Below are positions 1-4,512 of a DNA stretch of 6,956 bases, one piece after another. This stretch comes from Methanoregulaceae archaeon (lineage in GTDB: Archaea; Halobacteriota; Methanomicrobia; Methanomicrobiales; Methanospirillaceae): NCBI GenBank assembly GCA_019695435.1, contig JACTVF010000135.1, positions 1 through 6,956 of the forward strand, given 5' to 3'. Position 1 is the stretch's first letter, and each line of letters opens with the position of its first letter. Below the pieces are notes generated by a model. That model did no database searches, was not told the DNA's origin, and saw nothing but the letters and a program-made list of their open reading frames with translations. The translations under genes and the position numbers were made by a program.

Positions 1-42
1 GATTGATACTGTATCGGTCCTGACTCGCTTATTCAAACTAAG

Positions 43-60
43 GTCAAAATTTATCTTGAC
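43..60. promoter_or_regulatory. Perfect dyad overlapping the -35 box (candidate operator)
   Basis: GTCAA at 43-47 and TTGAC at 56-60 are exact inverted repeats separated by 8 A/T-rich bases. The right arm is part of the TTGACA -35 hexamer, so a protein bound here would block polymerase. The next gene encodes a small helix-turn-helix protein, which makes autoregulation the simplest reading. The dyad is short and could be chance; no second copy was seen in the window. Confidence 0.4.
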
Positions 61-84
61 ACGAATAGCCGGACGGTGTACTGT
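56..84 (+). promoter_or_regulatory. Sigma70-type promoter, probably giving a leaderless mRNA
   Basis: TTGACA (56-61) is a perfect -35 box. It is followed by exactly 17 bases and then TACTGT (79-84), which keeps the most conserved positions of TATAAT (T1, A2, T6). Transcription would start about 7 bases downstream, at or next to the A of the ATG at 91. The mRNA would then have almost no 5' leader, and no Shine-Dalgarno is present in front of that ATG. Confidence 0.6.
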
Positions 85-90
85 GCCTGC

Positions 91-384
91 ATGGCATCCG
101 CCATCTACCGGACCCGAGACGAGATCATCGCGCAACTGGAGGCGCGGCGGAACGGGCGCACGGTCAAATCCCTGCATGTCGAGGTTGAGCGCGAGACCGG
201 CATGAAGATCAGCTATTCGCATCTGTTCAATATCCTGCGCGGCAGGCGGGAGCCGAATCCGGCGGTGATGAAATATCTGGGCGGGACGGTCGAGAAGACG
301 GTGAGCGTCGTGTACCAGATAAGCGGAGGCAGGGGTGGAGGCAGGGGCGGTAGGAGAGGTGGAGGCGGGCGTGGCAAGGTGTGA
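91..384 (+). CDS. Small Cro/C1-like helix-turn-helix protein with Gly/Arg-rich tail
   Basis: This 97-residue protein is probably a phage transcriptional regulator. Residues about 24-53 look like a Cro/C1-type helix-turn-helix: a first helix around KSLHVEVERETG, then the presumed recognition helix SYSHLFNILRGRREP, the usual end of this fold in small phage regulators. A short segment, VEKTVSVVYQ, follows. The last 19 residues (79-97) are almost only Gly and Arg, with RGG-like units, and could bind nucleic acid or be a by-product of the G-rich DNA. The ATG at 91 is preferred to the in-frame GTG at 76, because the GTG lies inside the spacer of the apparent promoter. The 3' end overlaps the next gene. 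The regulated target is unknown; its own promoter dyad is a candidate. Confidence 0.75.
   Translation: MASAIYRTRDEIIAQLEARRNGRTVKSLHVEVERETGMKISYSHLFNILRGRREPNPAVMKYLGGTVEKTVSVVYQISGGRGGGRGGRRGGGGRGKV
325..370 (+). repeat. G-rich purine tract with a 12-bp direct repeat
   Basis: GGAGGCAGGGGY occurs twice in tandem (325-336 and 337-348), and similar GG/GGGG runs continue to 370. It encodes the Gly/Arg tail of the regulator. Its last part, GGAGG at 361-365, is also placed as a ribosome binding site for the GTG at 371. The many closely spaced G-runs could form a G-quadruplex in the transcript. Confidence 0.65.
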
Positions 385-565
385 ACGATCAGGAACCAGT
401 TACAAGAAACTGTTTCATCTCCGGAACTCGGTCGCGGATCATCTTGAGGCTATCTGCCTGCTGTTTACCGAACGGCCCAAGATCACCATCGTCATCCGCA
501 CGCCATGGATCACGGATGCGAGCGGGGACGGCGACGTGATTTCGATCTGGCGATCGCGGCCATAA
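371..565 (+). CDS. Small protein of unknown function
   Basis: I do not recognise this 64-residue product. The GTG at 371 follows GGAGG (361-365) by 5 bases and overlaps the end of the helix-turn-helix gene by 14 bases, which suggests translational coupling. Residues 12-34 look amphipathic and helical (LFHLRNSVADHLEAICLLF). They are followed by a strand-like hydrophobic run, KITIVIRTPW, and an acidic turn, DASGDGDV. The arrangement resembles small alpha/beta phage proteins but names no family. The reading frame is open further upstream, through the G-rich tract, but that part has low-complexity composition. No membrane segment or Cys cluster is present. Confidence 0.55.
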   Translation: MARCERSGTSYKKLFHLRNSVADHLEAICLLFTERPKITIVIRTPWITDASGDGDVISIWRSRP

Positions 566-639
566 ACAGGTTACGGGACCGACAGCCGGTCTAGTAATCC
601 TAATGAGTTTATTGAATTTATCAAAAGGAGAATAAGAAT
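566..639 (+). promoter_or_regulatory. Intergenic leader of the sponge gene with strong ribosome binding site
   Basis: This 74-base gap is A/T-rich after about 592, unlike its surroundings. It ends in AAGGAGA (625-631), a strong Shine-Dalgarno 8-9 bases before the ATG at 640. A small hairpin, GACCG/CGGTC (577-581 and 587-591), lies in the first part without a following U-run. The A/T-rich stretch could hold a promoter, but no convincing -35/-10 pair is seen. Confidence 0.45.
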
Positions 640-891
640 ATGGCGATCACCACCGACTACACGAACAACACCCAACAACGCGTACTTCCAGCCGACATCG
701 ACAACTGGTTCACATATCATGCCCCGAAAAGCGACCAGACCGAGCGTTACTCGAACCTGCGCGAGATCGCAAAAGAGTTGGCGATACTGACCGTGAAATA
801 TTGTCCTCCATGTGCGGACACGACCGCAGCCTTGCGCAAGCTCCGTGAGTTTGTGATGGCCGCGAATTTGGCGATTGCGTGTAACGAATAG
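640..891 (+). CDS. Tad1/Acb2 hairpin-domain protein (anti-Thoeris/anti-CBASS signal sponge)
   Basis: The 83-residue protein matches, from memory of the family, the Tad1/Acb2 hairpin domain. The signature runs from residue 20 to the C-terminus: IDNWFTYHAP, then QxxRYxxLRxxAxxLA (33-48), CPPxxDxxxALRKLRE (55-70) and VMxANxxIAxNE (72-83). The predicted shape is two long helices joined by the CPP turn. Known members form oligomers that trap immune signalling nucleotides: Tad1 binds Thoeris cyclic ADP-ribose isomers, and Acb2 binds CBASS cyclic di- and tri-nucleotides, so effectors are not activated. This is established for the family; the ligand of this protein cannot be told from sequence. Here the usual S after CPP is C (CPPCAD), and the N-terminal 19 residues are Thr/Asn-rich and unrecognised. 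A strong ribosome binding site suggests high expression, as fits a stoichiometric sponge. Confidence 0.85.
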   Translation: MAITTDYTNNTQQRVLPADIDNWFTYHAPKSDQTERYSNLREIAKELAILTVKYCPPCADTTAALRKLREFVMAANLAIACNE

Positions 892-907
892 GGAACGGTG
901 ACTGGTC

Positions 908-1096
908 ATGGCCTGGTCCGAAGCGAACGATTCCGATGACGAGCAGCAGACGCTTACCTTGTTTCCGGCTGGCACGGTATTTTTTGAGCCGGACGGTATT
1001 CATCAGGTGACGGTCATGTTCCCGGACGCGGAGTCGGCAATCGTGTATTACGAGTGGATGAAACAGCTGGTGATTGACAGCGAAAAGGGGAACTGA
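908..1096 (+). CDS. Small acidic protein of unknown function
   Basis: I do not recognise this 62-residue protein. It begins 16 bases after the sponge gene, and GGTGA (897-901) sits 6 bases before the ATG as a Shine-Dalgarno. The first 14 residues are acidic (EANDSDDE). The core, residues 15-53, alternates strands and a helix: LTLFPAGTVFFEP, IHQVTVMFPDAESAIVYYEWMKQL. A small beta-beta-alpha fold is a reasonable guess. One base separates its stop from the next ATG, so it should be co-translated with both neighbours. Its place directly after a sponge gene makes an accessory or anti-defence role possible, but nothing in the protein proves it. Confidence 0.6.
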   Translation: MAWSEANDSDDEQQTLTLFPAGTVFFEPDGIHQVTVMFPDAESAIVYYEWMKQLVIDSEKGN

Positions 1097-1097
1097 C

Positions 1098-1292
1098 ATG
1101 GCTCACAGGCGCGGCAAGCCCGAGCGTATCCCCATCGAGGAGCACATCGACTGGATAGAACAGTTGCTGTTCGACCGCAACGAACCCGGATGTGGCGATG
1201 ACGATTATGGGGACGTTCACATCAACAGTTGGGGACGAACGCAACTGAGGAAACGTTTGAGGCAGATTCGCAGGGAAGGGAAACTGAAATGA
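1098..1292 (+). CDS. Small charged protein of unknown function
   Basis: The 64-residue product is unrecognised. The ATG at 1098 follows AAGGGG (1085-1090) by 7 bases and is preferred to upstream in-frame starts that overlap the previous gene. The N-terminus is basic (AHRRGKPERIP). A helix-like acidic stretch, IEEHIDWIEQLLFDRN, follows, then a Gly/Asp turn (CGDDDYGD), and a strongly basic helical C-terminus (LRKRLRQIRREGKLK) that could contact nucleic acid. The stop overlaps the next start as ATGA at 1289-1292, the first of several such coupled junctions. Confidence 0.6.
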   Translation: MAHRRGKPERIPIEEHIDWIEQLLFDRNEPGCGDDDYGDVHINSWGRTQLRKRLRQIRREGKLK

Positions 1293-1474
1293 TTCAGATC
1301 TGTGACAAGTGCCACCGCCGGTTCAACGACGAGTATCACTCGACCGTTTGTCCGCATCGCGGCATCGGATTCTGCGCGGTCTGTGACTATGTCGTATGCG
1401 TATGCACGCCCGATACCGCTGGGCGGGATTGGGAACGGTCGAGCGCGAATCGGGAACAGGAGTCGGGCAAATGA
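1289..1474 (+). CDS. Small Cys-rich double zinc-ribbon-like protein
   Basis: The 61-residue protein is dominated by metal-binding residues in its first 39 positions. C5xxC8H9, H17 and C21PH23 form one cluster; C29xxC32, C37 and C39 form a second. The text reads like small phage zinc-ribbon proteins (CDKCHRRFNDEYHSTVCPH, then GIGFCAVC). It probably binds one or two zinc ions and acts as a nucleic-acid or protein adaptor, but the function is unknown. The last 20 residues are polar and probably disordered. GGGAAGGG (1273-1280) lies 8 bases before the ATG. Both ends overlap neighbours by ATGA, which supports real translation. Confidence 0.7.
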   Translation: MIQICDKCHRRFNDEYHSTVCPHRGIGFCAVCDYVVCVCTPDTAGRDWERSSANREQESGK

Positions 1475-2094
1475 GGATTCGGTGGCGGTACCTCGACCTG
1501 TCGTACCAGCGCAACCTCGGCATGGTCGATCTCAAGATCGGTATGCCGTGGTCCGATCAATGGCTGATCCGCATCCTGATCAATTCGCCGGTCACGGTTA
1601 CGAGCCAGCTCTCGCCGCTGTTCGTGAAACGGTCTATGTTCGCGAGCCGGTATATTGTTCATCCCGGCGGCGGAGGCGCGGCCAGGCTGGTATGCGAGGA
1701 ATGCGGGACCGAGTACCCGTATGTCGCGAGCCCGGCACCATGCGCGTTCTGCGCGGTCATGAAGGAATCGGGGATCACGATCTGTATCGCGCACCGTACC
1801 CGTGAATGGCGCTGGAGCGAATGGGGATGGGCGGTCAGATACGCGGATGGGTACTATCTCCTTGACCCGGATGACGTGACCGAAGCTGGATATGCTCGTG
1901 TGCGCCGCTTCAAATACAAGCAGGATGCGGAATGGGTCTTGTCCAAGAACCGATTGTCGGGGGACATTGAACCGTATCCGCTCAATCCCGTACAGAATCC
2001 ACGACCGGACCGAGCAATTATGGACAGCATCATGAGTCGGTCGCCGGGGATCGGAGCGAAACCGGGACTGTGGGGGAATCGGCAACTGCCATGA
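1471..2094 (+). CDS. Protein of unknown function with a central zinc ribbon
   Basis: I do not recognise this 207-residue protein. The ATG at 1471 is preceded by AGGAG (1458-1462) with 8-base spacing and overlaps the previous stop as ATGA. Residues 1-65 are rich in Trp, Arg and hydrophobic strand segments. CEEC (75-78) and CAFC (91-94) form a likely four-cysteine zinc ribbon. Residues 104-160 contain clustered aromatics (REWRWSEWGWAVRYADGYYL), and the C-terminal 45 residues are Pro/Gly/Arg-rich and probably flexible. There is no signal peptide and no enzyme motif. It shares the Cys-pair theme with the gene before it, so the two may act together. Long antisense frames across it are taken as shadows. 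Confidence 0.7.
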   Translation: MRIRWRYLDLSYQRNLGMVDLKIGMPWSDQWLIRILINSPVTVTSQLSPLFVKRSMFASRYIVHPGGGGAARLVCEECGTEYPYVASPAPCAFCAVMKESGITICIAHRTREWRWSEWGWAVRYADGYYLLDPDDVTEAGYARVRRFKYKQDAEWVLSKNRLSGDIEPYPLNPVQNPRPDRAIMDSIMSRSPGIGAKPGLWGNRQLP

Positions 2095-2273
2095 AACGGT
2101 CTCCACAAATTGTCGTTCGCCGGGACGCGCTTCGAGCCATGTGCGAAGCCTTCTACATGGTCATAATCCAGTGCGGCCCGGAGCGTGACGATAATAGAGA
2201 TCAGATCATCGCGCTCTGTCCCCGCAAATGCGATGCCCGCAAAGTACAGTACGCGCTGGAGGAGTATCTGTGA
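2091..2273 (+). CDS. Small helical protein of unknown function
   Basis: This 60-residue protein is unrecognised. The start at 2091 overlaps the previous stop as ATGA (2091-2094). The only Shine-Dalgarno candidate, GGGGGA at 2072-2077, is rather far away, so translation probably depends on coupling. It looks mostly helical: LRAMCEAFYMVIIQ (residues 15-28), a charged turn PERDDNRDQ, then a second helix ending KVQYALEEYL. Three Cys residues are scattered rather than paired as a ribbon. The codons for LEE near the end supply GGAGGAG, usable as the next gene's ribosome binding site. Confidence 0.6.
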   Translation: MKRSPQIVVRRDALRAMCEAFYMVIIQCGPERDDNRDQIIALCPRKCDARKVQYALEEYL

Positions 2274-2584
2274 GTCGATTGTCCTGCCATCCTGTCCCGA
2301 ACAGCGACTTTGCAACCGTGACCTGTGACTGCGGCAGCCTGCAAATGACGTATTTTGAGTTGCAAATAGCCCCGCGACAGGCATCTATACTCGGTTATGA
2401 CAAATGCTTTGGTACCCGCATTGACAGGGGGCGGGCTGTGTTGCGTGTACGCGGTCAAGACGGCAATAGGAACATTCAGTCGTATCCAGACGGCAATTAT
2501 GTTAATCAGGACAACGATTCCCCTGGTTTATCCTCATCGGTCTGCTATAAGTGTCACACAATCGGCAAACCGGAGGTATTGTGA
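2270..2584 (+). CDS. Cys-containing protein of unknown function (GTG start)
   Basis: The frame gives 104 residues from a GTG that overlaps the previous TGA as GTGA (2270-2273) and has GGAGGAG 5-6 bases upstream. C19xC21 near the N-terminus and C92xxC95H96 near the C-terminus could form a split zinc site. The middle (residues 40-85) is polar, rich in Asn, Asp, Gly and Arg. I recognise no family. Doubt remains: a different frame with a near-perfect -10 box just in front of its ATG (2397) overlaps most of it, and only one of the two is likely to be the main product. The overlapped start and ribosome binding site favour this one. Confidence 0.5.
   Translation: MSRLSCHPVPNSDFATVTCDCGSLQMTYFELQIAPRQASILGYDKCFGTRIDRGRAVLRVRGQDGNRNIQSYPDGNYVNQDNDSPGLSSSVCYKCHTIGKPEVL
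2360..2391 (+). promoter_or_regulatory. Candidate internal promoter for the ATPase gene
   Basis: TATACT (2386-2391) matches TATAAT at 5 of 6 positions. A possible -35, TTGCAA (2360-2365), is 20 bases upstream, which is longer than ideal. TGCAAAT occurs at 2340-2346 and again at 2361-2367, exactly 21 bases (two helical turns) apart, a possible binding-site pair. The predicted start falls at about 2397, on an ATG. It could give the ATPase its own transcript. Confidence 0.4.
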
Positions 2585-2594
2585 GCCAGCGTAA
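2397..2594 (+). CDS. Alternative small reading frame, possibly leaderless (competes with 2270-2584)
   Basis: An ATG lies 5 bases after the TATACT hexamer, the geometry expected for leaderless translation. The 65-residue product has a mildly hydrophobic N-terminal half (LVPALTGGGLCCVYAVKTAIG, then IQTAIMLIRTTIPLVY) that might touch a membrane. It has no recognisable domain and no Shine-Dalgarno, and it overlaps 2270-2584 in another frame. It is listed because the promoter spacing is striking, but it is the less likely of the two. Confidence 0.2.
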   Translation: MTNALVPALTGGGLCCVYAVKTAIGTFSRIQTAIMLIRTTIPLVYPHRSAISVTQSANRRYCEPA

Positions 2595-2622
2595 ACTTCA
2601 CATCTCGGCCAGTTGGGAATAG
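2581..2622 (+). CDS. Possible 13-codon leader peptide before the ATPase
   Basis: A GTG at 2581 overlaps the previous stop (GTGA) and follows GGAGG (2572-2576) by 4 bases. It encodes VSQRKLHISASWE (first residue read as Met) and stops at 2620-2622, two bases before the ATPase ATG at 2625. That ATG has only a weak GGGA of its own (2614-2617). Ribosomes finishing the short frame could restart on the ATPase. It may simply be a place-holder for a ribosome binding site rather than a functional peptide. Confidence 0.35.
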   Translation: MSQRKLHISASWE

Positions 2623-2624
2623 AT

Positions 2625-4355
2625 ATGAGCAAAGTCATCCTCGGCCAATCCGACGGTCACAATCTCAAGCTGGATGTCGATCTTCTGCTCACCAGCCGTC
2701 TCTTGCTCCAAGCCAACTCCGGTGGCGGCAAATCCTGGCTCCTGCGCCGGCTGGCCGAGCAGTTCTACGGTCACGTCCAGACCATCATCATTGACCCCGA
2801 GGGTGAGTTCTACACGCTACGGGAAAAATATGGCTATGTGCTCGTCGGTGAGGGCGGCGAAACCCCGTGCGACGTTCGATCCGCGGCTATGTTGGCGGAA
2901 CGTTTCTTGGAACTGAAAGCCTCCGCCGTGTGCGATCTATATGAGGCGTTTCGTTCCCGTCCCTTGGATCGGCGCCAATGGGTGCGAACGTTCATCAATG
3001 CCCTGCTTGACGCTCCCCGATCGATGTGGCATCCGCTGATCGTGATCGTGGATGAGGCCCATAAGTTTTGTCCGCAAGAGACTCCAAAAGCCGGTAATCA
3101 AATTGACCGTGAGATCATCGGCGGCTGCAAGGACGCCATGATTGCTCTCTCAACTACGGGACGCAAGCGCGGCTTCTGTCCGATCTGGGCGACACAACGG
3201 CTCGCGAAAGTGGACAAGGACGCGTCGGCCGAGATGTTTAACCGCATGGTCGGCATGACGATTGAGGATGTAGACGTGGATCGGGCTGCCGACTTGATGA
3301 GTGTGAGTCGCGACGACAAACAGGAGTTCCGGCAATCGCTGCGTACCTTGTCTCCCGGCCAGTTCTATGCCTTCGGTCGCGCTATCACCAATGAACGTAA
3401 ACTTGTCATGGTGGGTGAGGTATTTACCCATCATCCTTCGACTGGTATGGCGGCCAAATACGAGACTGCTCCACCGATGCCCGACGAGGTCAAGCGGTTC
3501 CTGCCTCAACTGGCTGATCTGCCGAAAGAGGCCGAGGAAAAGGTCAAGAACATCGCGGCGTTACAGCAGGAGGTGCGTGAACTCAAGCGGGAACTGAAGC
3601 AGCGACCGGCCGAACAGCGCATCGTCGAGAAACCCAAAATCGTAGACAGGATTGTCAGGGTCCCGACCGTACCCAAAGAAGTCGTTCGAGCCCTTGACAA
3701 ACTGTACCGGGCTACCGAGTCCGTGCAGGGACTGGTGTCCGAAATCCGGGTTGCGACCGATGTAGCCATACGGGACTTCAAGGCGGAACCGCCCACACCC
3801 TCACCCATGCCCACTCTGGTTATGAAGCCCCGATCCGAAGGCGTCACGACAATGGCGGCACGGACAATCGCTGCCCGGTCAAACAGCAACGGTACTCATT
3901 CTCTGCCTCCCGGTGAACGGGCAGTGCTCATTGCTGTCGCTCAATTCGGTTCGGTCGAGAAAGATCAGTTGTCGGTGCTGACCGGATACAAGCGATCATC
4001 CCGCGATGCCTACATCGCCCGGTTATCGGCCCGTGGTTATGTCACAGCCAGTGGCCGGACATTGCTCCCGACCCAATCCGGTATCGATAGCCTTGGCGGT
4101 GATTATGAACCGCTCCCGACCGGACACGCACTGTACGAACACTGGCGGAACCGGTTGCCCGAAGGGGAACTGAAAATTCTCGACAATCTGGTACGAGCCG
4201 GTATCGGCCAGACTGTCGATAAGGATGTGCTCATGGAATCGACCGGGTATAAACGCTCGTCATTGGATGCGTATCTGAGCCGGTTGGCGGCTAAACGGCT
4301 GGTGTCGAGTCCGGGTGCTCGGCTCGCTCAGGCATCGGACGCATTGTATGACTGA
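2625..4355 (+). CDS. HerA/FtsK-superfamily ATPase with two C-terminal winged-helix-like repeats
   Basis: The 576-residue protein is a cytoplasmic P-loop ATPase of the HerA-like/DUF87 type, expected to work as a ring on DNA. Walker A is ANSGGGKS (30-37), with A in place of the usual first Gly. IIIDPEGEF (54-62) is the HerA-type segment with an acidic residue, Walker B is LIVIVDEAH (138-146), and ATQR (189-192) is the sensor-like motif. R180-R182 and R207 are possible arginine-finger candidates. Residues about 300-330 are a charged coiled coil, followed by a Pro-rich linker (385-425). The C-terminus holds two related domains (about 427-495 and 510-576) that share TGYKRSSxDAY (453-463 and 540-550). 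Such tails are known in poorly studied bacterial and phage ATP-binding proteins. No NurA-like nuclease lies nearby. The ATG at 2625 is chosen over the in-frame TTG at 2613. Packaging, recombination and defence-related roles are all possible. Confidence 0.85.
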   Translation: MSKVILGQSDGHNLKLDVDLLLTSRLLLQANSGGGKSWLLRRLAEQFYGHVQTIIIDPEGEFYTLREKYGYVLVGEGGETPCDVRSAAMLAERFLELKASAVCDLYEAFRSRPLDRRQWVRTFINALLDAPRSMWHPLIVIVDEAHKFCPQETPKAGNQIDREIIGGCKDAMIALSTTGRKRGFCPIWATQRLAKVDKDASAEMFNRMVGMTIEDVDVDRAADLMSVSRDDKQEFRQSLRTLSPGQFYAFGRAITNERKLVMVGEVFTHHPSTGMAAKYETAPPMPDEVKRFLPQLADLPKEAEEKVKNIAALQQEVRELKRELKQRPAEQRIVEKPKIVDRIVRVPTVPKEVVRALDKLYRATESVQGLVSEIRVATDVAIRDFKAEPPTPSPMPTLVMKPRSEGVTTMAARTIAARSNSNGTHSLPPGERAVLIAVAQFGSVEKDQLSVLTGYKRSSRDAYIARLSARGYVTASGRTLLPTQSGIDSLGGDYEPLPTGHALYEHWRNRLPEGELKILDNLVRAGIGQTVDKDVLMESTGYKRSSLDAYLSRLAAKRLVSSPGARLAQASDALYD

Positions 4356-4372
4356 TTCACCGGATGATTCAC
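4353..4372 (+). repeat. 12-bp-period direct repeat (TGATTCAC x2)
   Basis: TGATTCAC at 4353-4360 and 4365-4372 are identical and spaced 12 bases apart; AATTCAC at 4398-4404 is a partial third copy. The first copy contains the ATPase stop codon. This is the first of four different tandem repeats in the gap. Confidence 0.6.
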
Positions 4373-4374
4373 GA

Positions 4375-4392
4375 AACTTTTACAACTTTTAC
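4375..4392 (+). repeat. Perfect 9-bp tandem duplication (AACTTTTAC x2)
   Basis: AACTTTTAC occupies 4375-4383 and 4384-4392 with no gap and no mismatch. It is A/T-rich compared with the flanking genes. It is the second member of the repeat series. Confidence 0.8.
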
Positions 4393-4409
4393 TAGGCAAT
4401 TCACAAGCA

Positions 4410-4442
4410 GTCGTGGTACCGTCGCAGTACGGTCGTAGTACC
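4410..4442 (+). repeat. Three 11-bp imperfect tandem repeats (GTCGYRGTACS)
   Basis: The copies are GTCGTGGTACC (4410-4420), GTCGCAGTACG (4421-4431) and GTCGTAGTACC (4432-4442). The period of about one helical turn puts each GTAC on the same face of the DNA. That is the layout of multi-copy operators, iterons or partition sites. No matching binding protein can be named. Confidence 0.8.
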
Positions 4443-4452
4443 GATGTTGTAT

Positions 4453-4508
4453 ACGATTGTACGATTATACGATTGTACGATTGTACGATTGTACGATTGT
4501 ACGATCGC
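4453..4508 (+). repeat. 8-bp short tandem repeat array (ACGATTGT, six copies plus one degenerate)
   Basis: ACGATTGT is repeated at 4453, 4469, 4477, 4485 and 4493. One variant, ACGATTAT, is at 4461 and a degenerate last unit, ACGATCGC, is at 4501-4508. The array ends 4 bases before the ATG of the glycosyltransferase gene. The unit contains no stop codon in any forward frame, and 8 is not a multiple of 3, so a one-copy change shifts any frame translated through it. Each junction also creates TACGAT, a weak -10-like hexamer; the last one, 4500-4505, lies 7 bases before the ATG at 4513. There is no Shine-Dalgarno. Confidence 0.9.
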
Positions 4509-4512
4509 GATT

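Noticed and set aside
76..90. GTG at 76 as the start of the helix-turn-helix gene
   Set aside because: It lies between the -35 and -10 boxes of the apparent promoter and would not be in the transcript.
577..591. Hairpin GACCG/CGGTC as a terminator
   Set aside because: The stem is only 5 bp and no U-run follows; read-through into the sponge gene is likely.
1387..2106. Long antisense reading frame (239 codons) opposite the zinc-ribbon gene
   Set aside because: It has no ribosome binding site and an Arg/Pro/Asp-rich shadow composition, and it opposes a sense gene with coupled overlaps at both ends.
2613..2624. TTG at 2613 as the ATPase start
   Set aside because: The ATG at 2625 begins a typical HerA-like N-terminus, and the TTG has no ribosome binding site.
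4348..4395. Fifteen-codon frame overlapping the ATPase stop
   Set aside because: No ribosome binding site, and its sequence is a by-product of the 12-bp and 9-bp repeats.
4453..4508. Repeat array as a CRISPR
   Set aside because: Units are 8 bp and contiguous, with no spacers and no Cas gene nearby.
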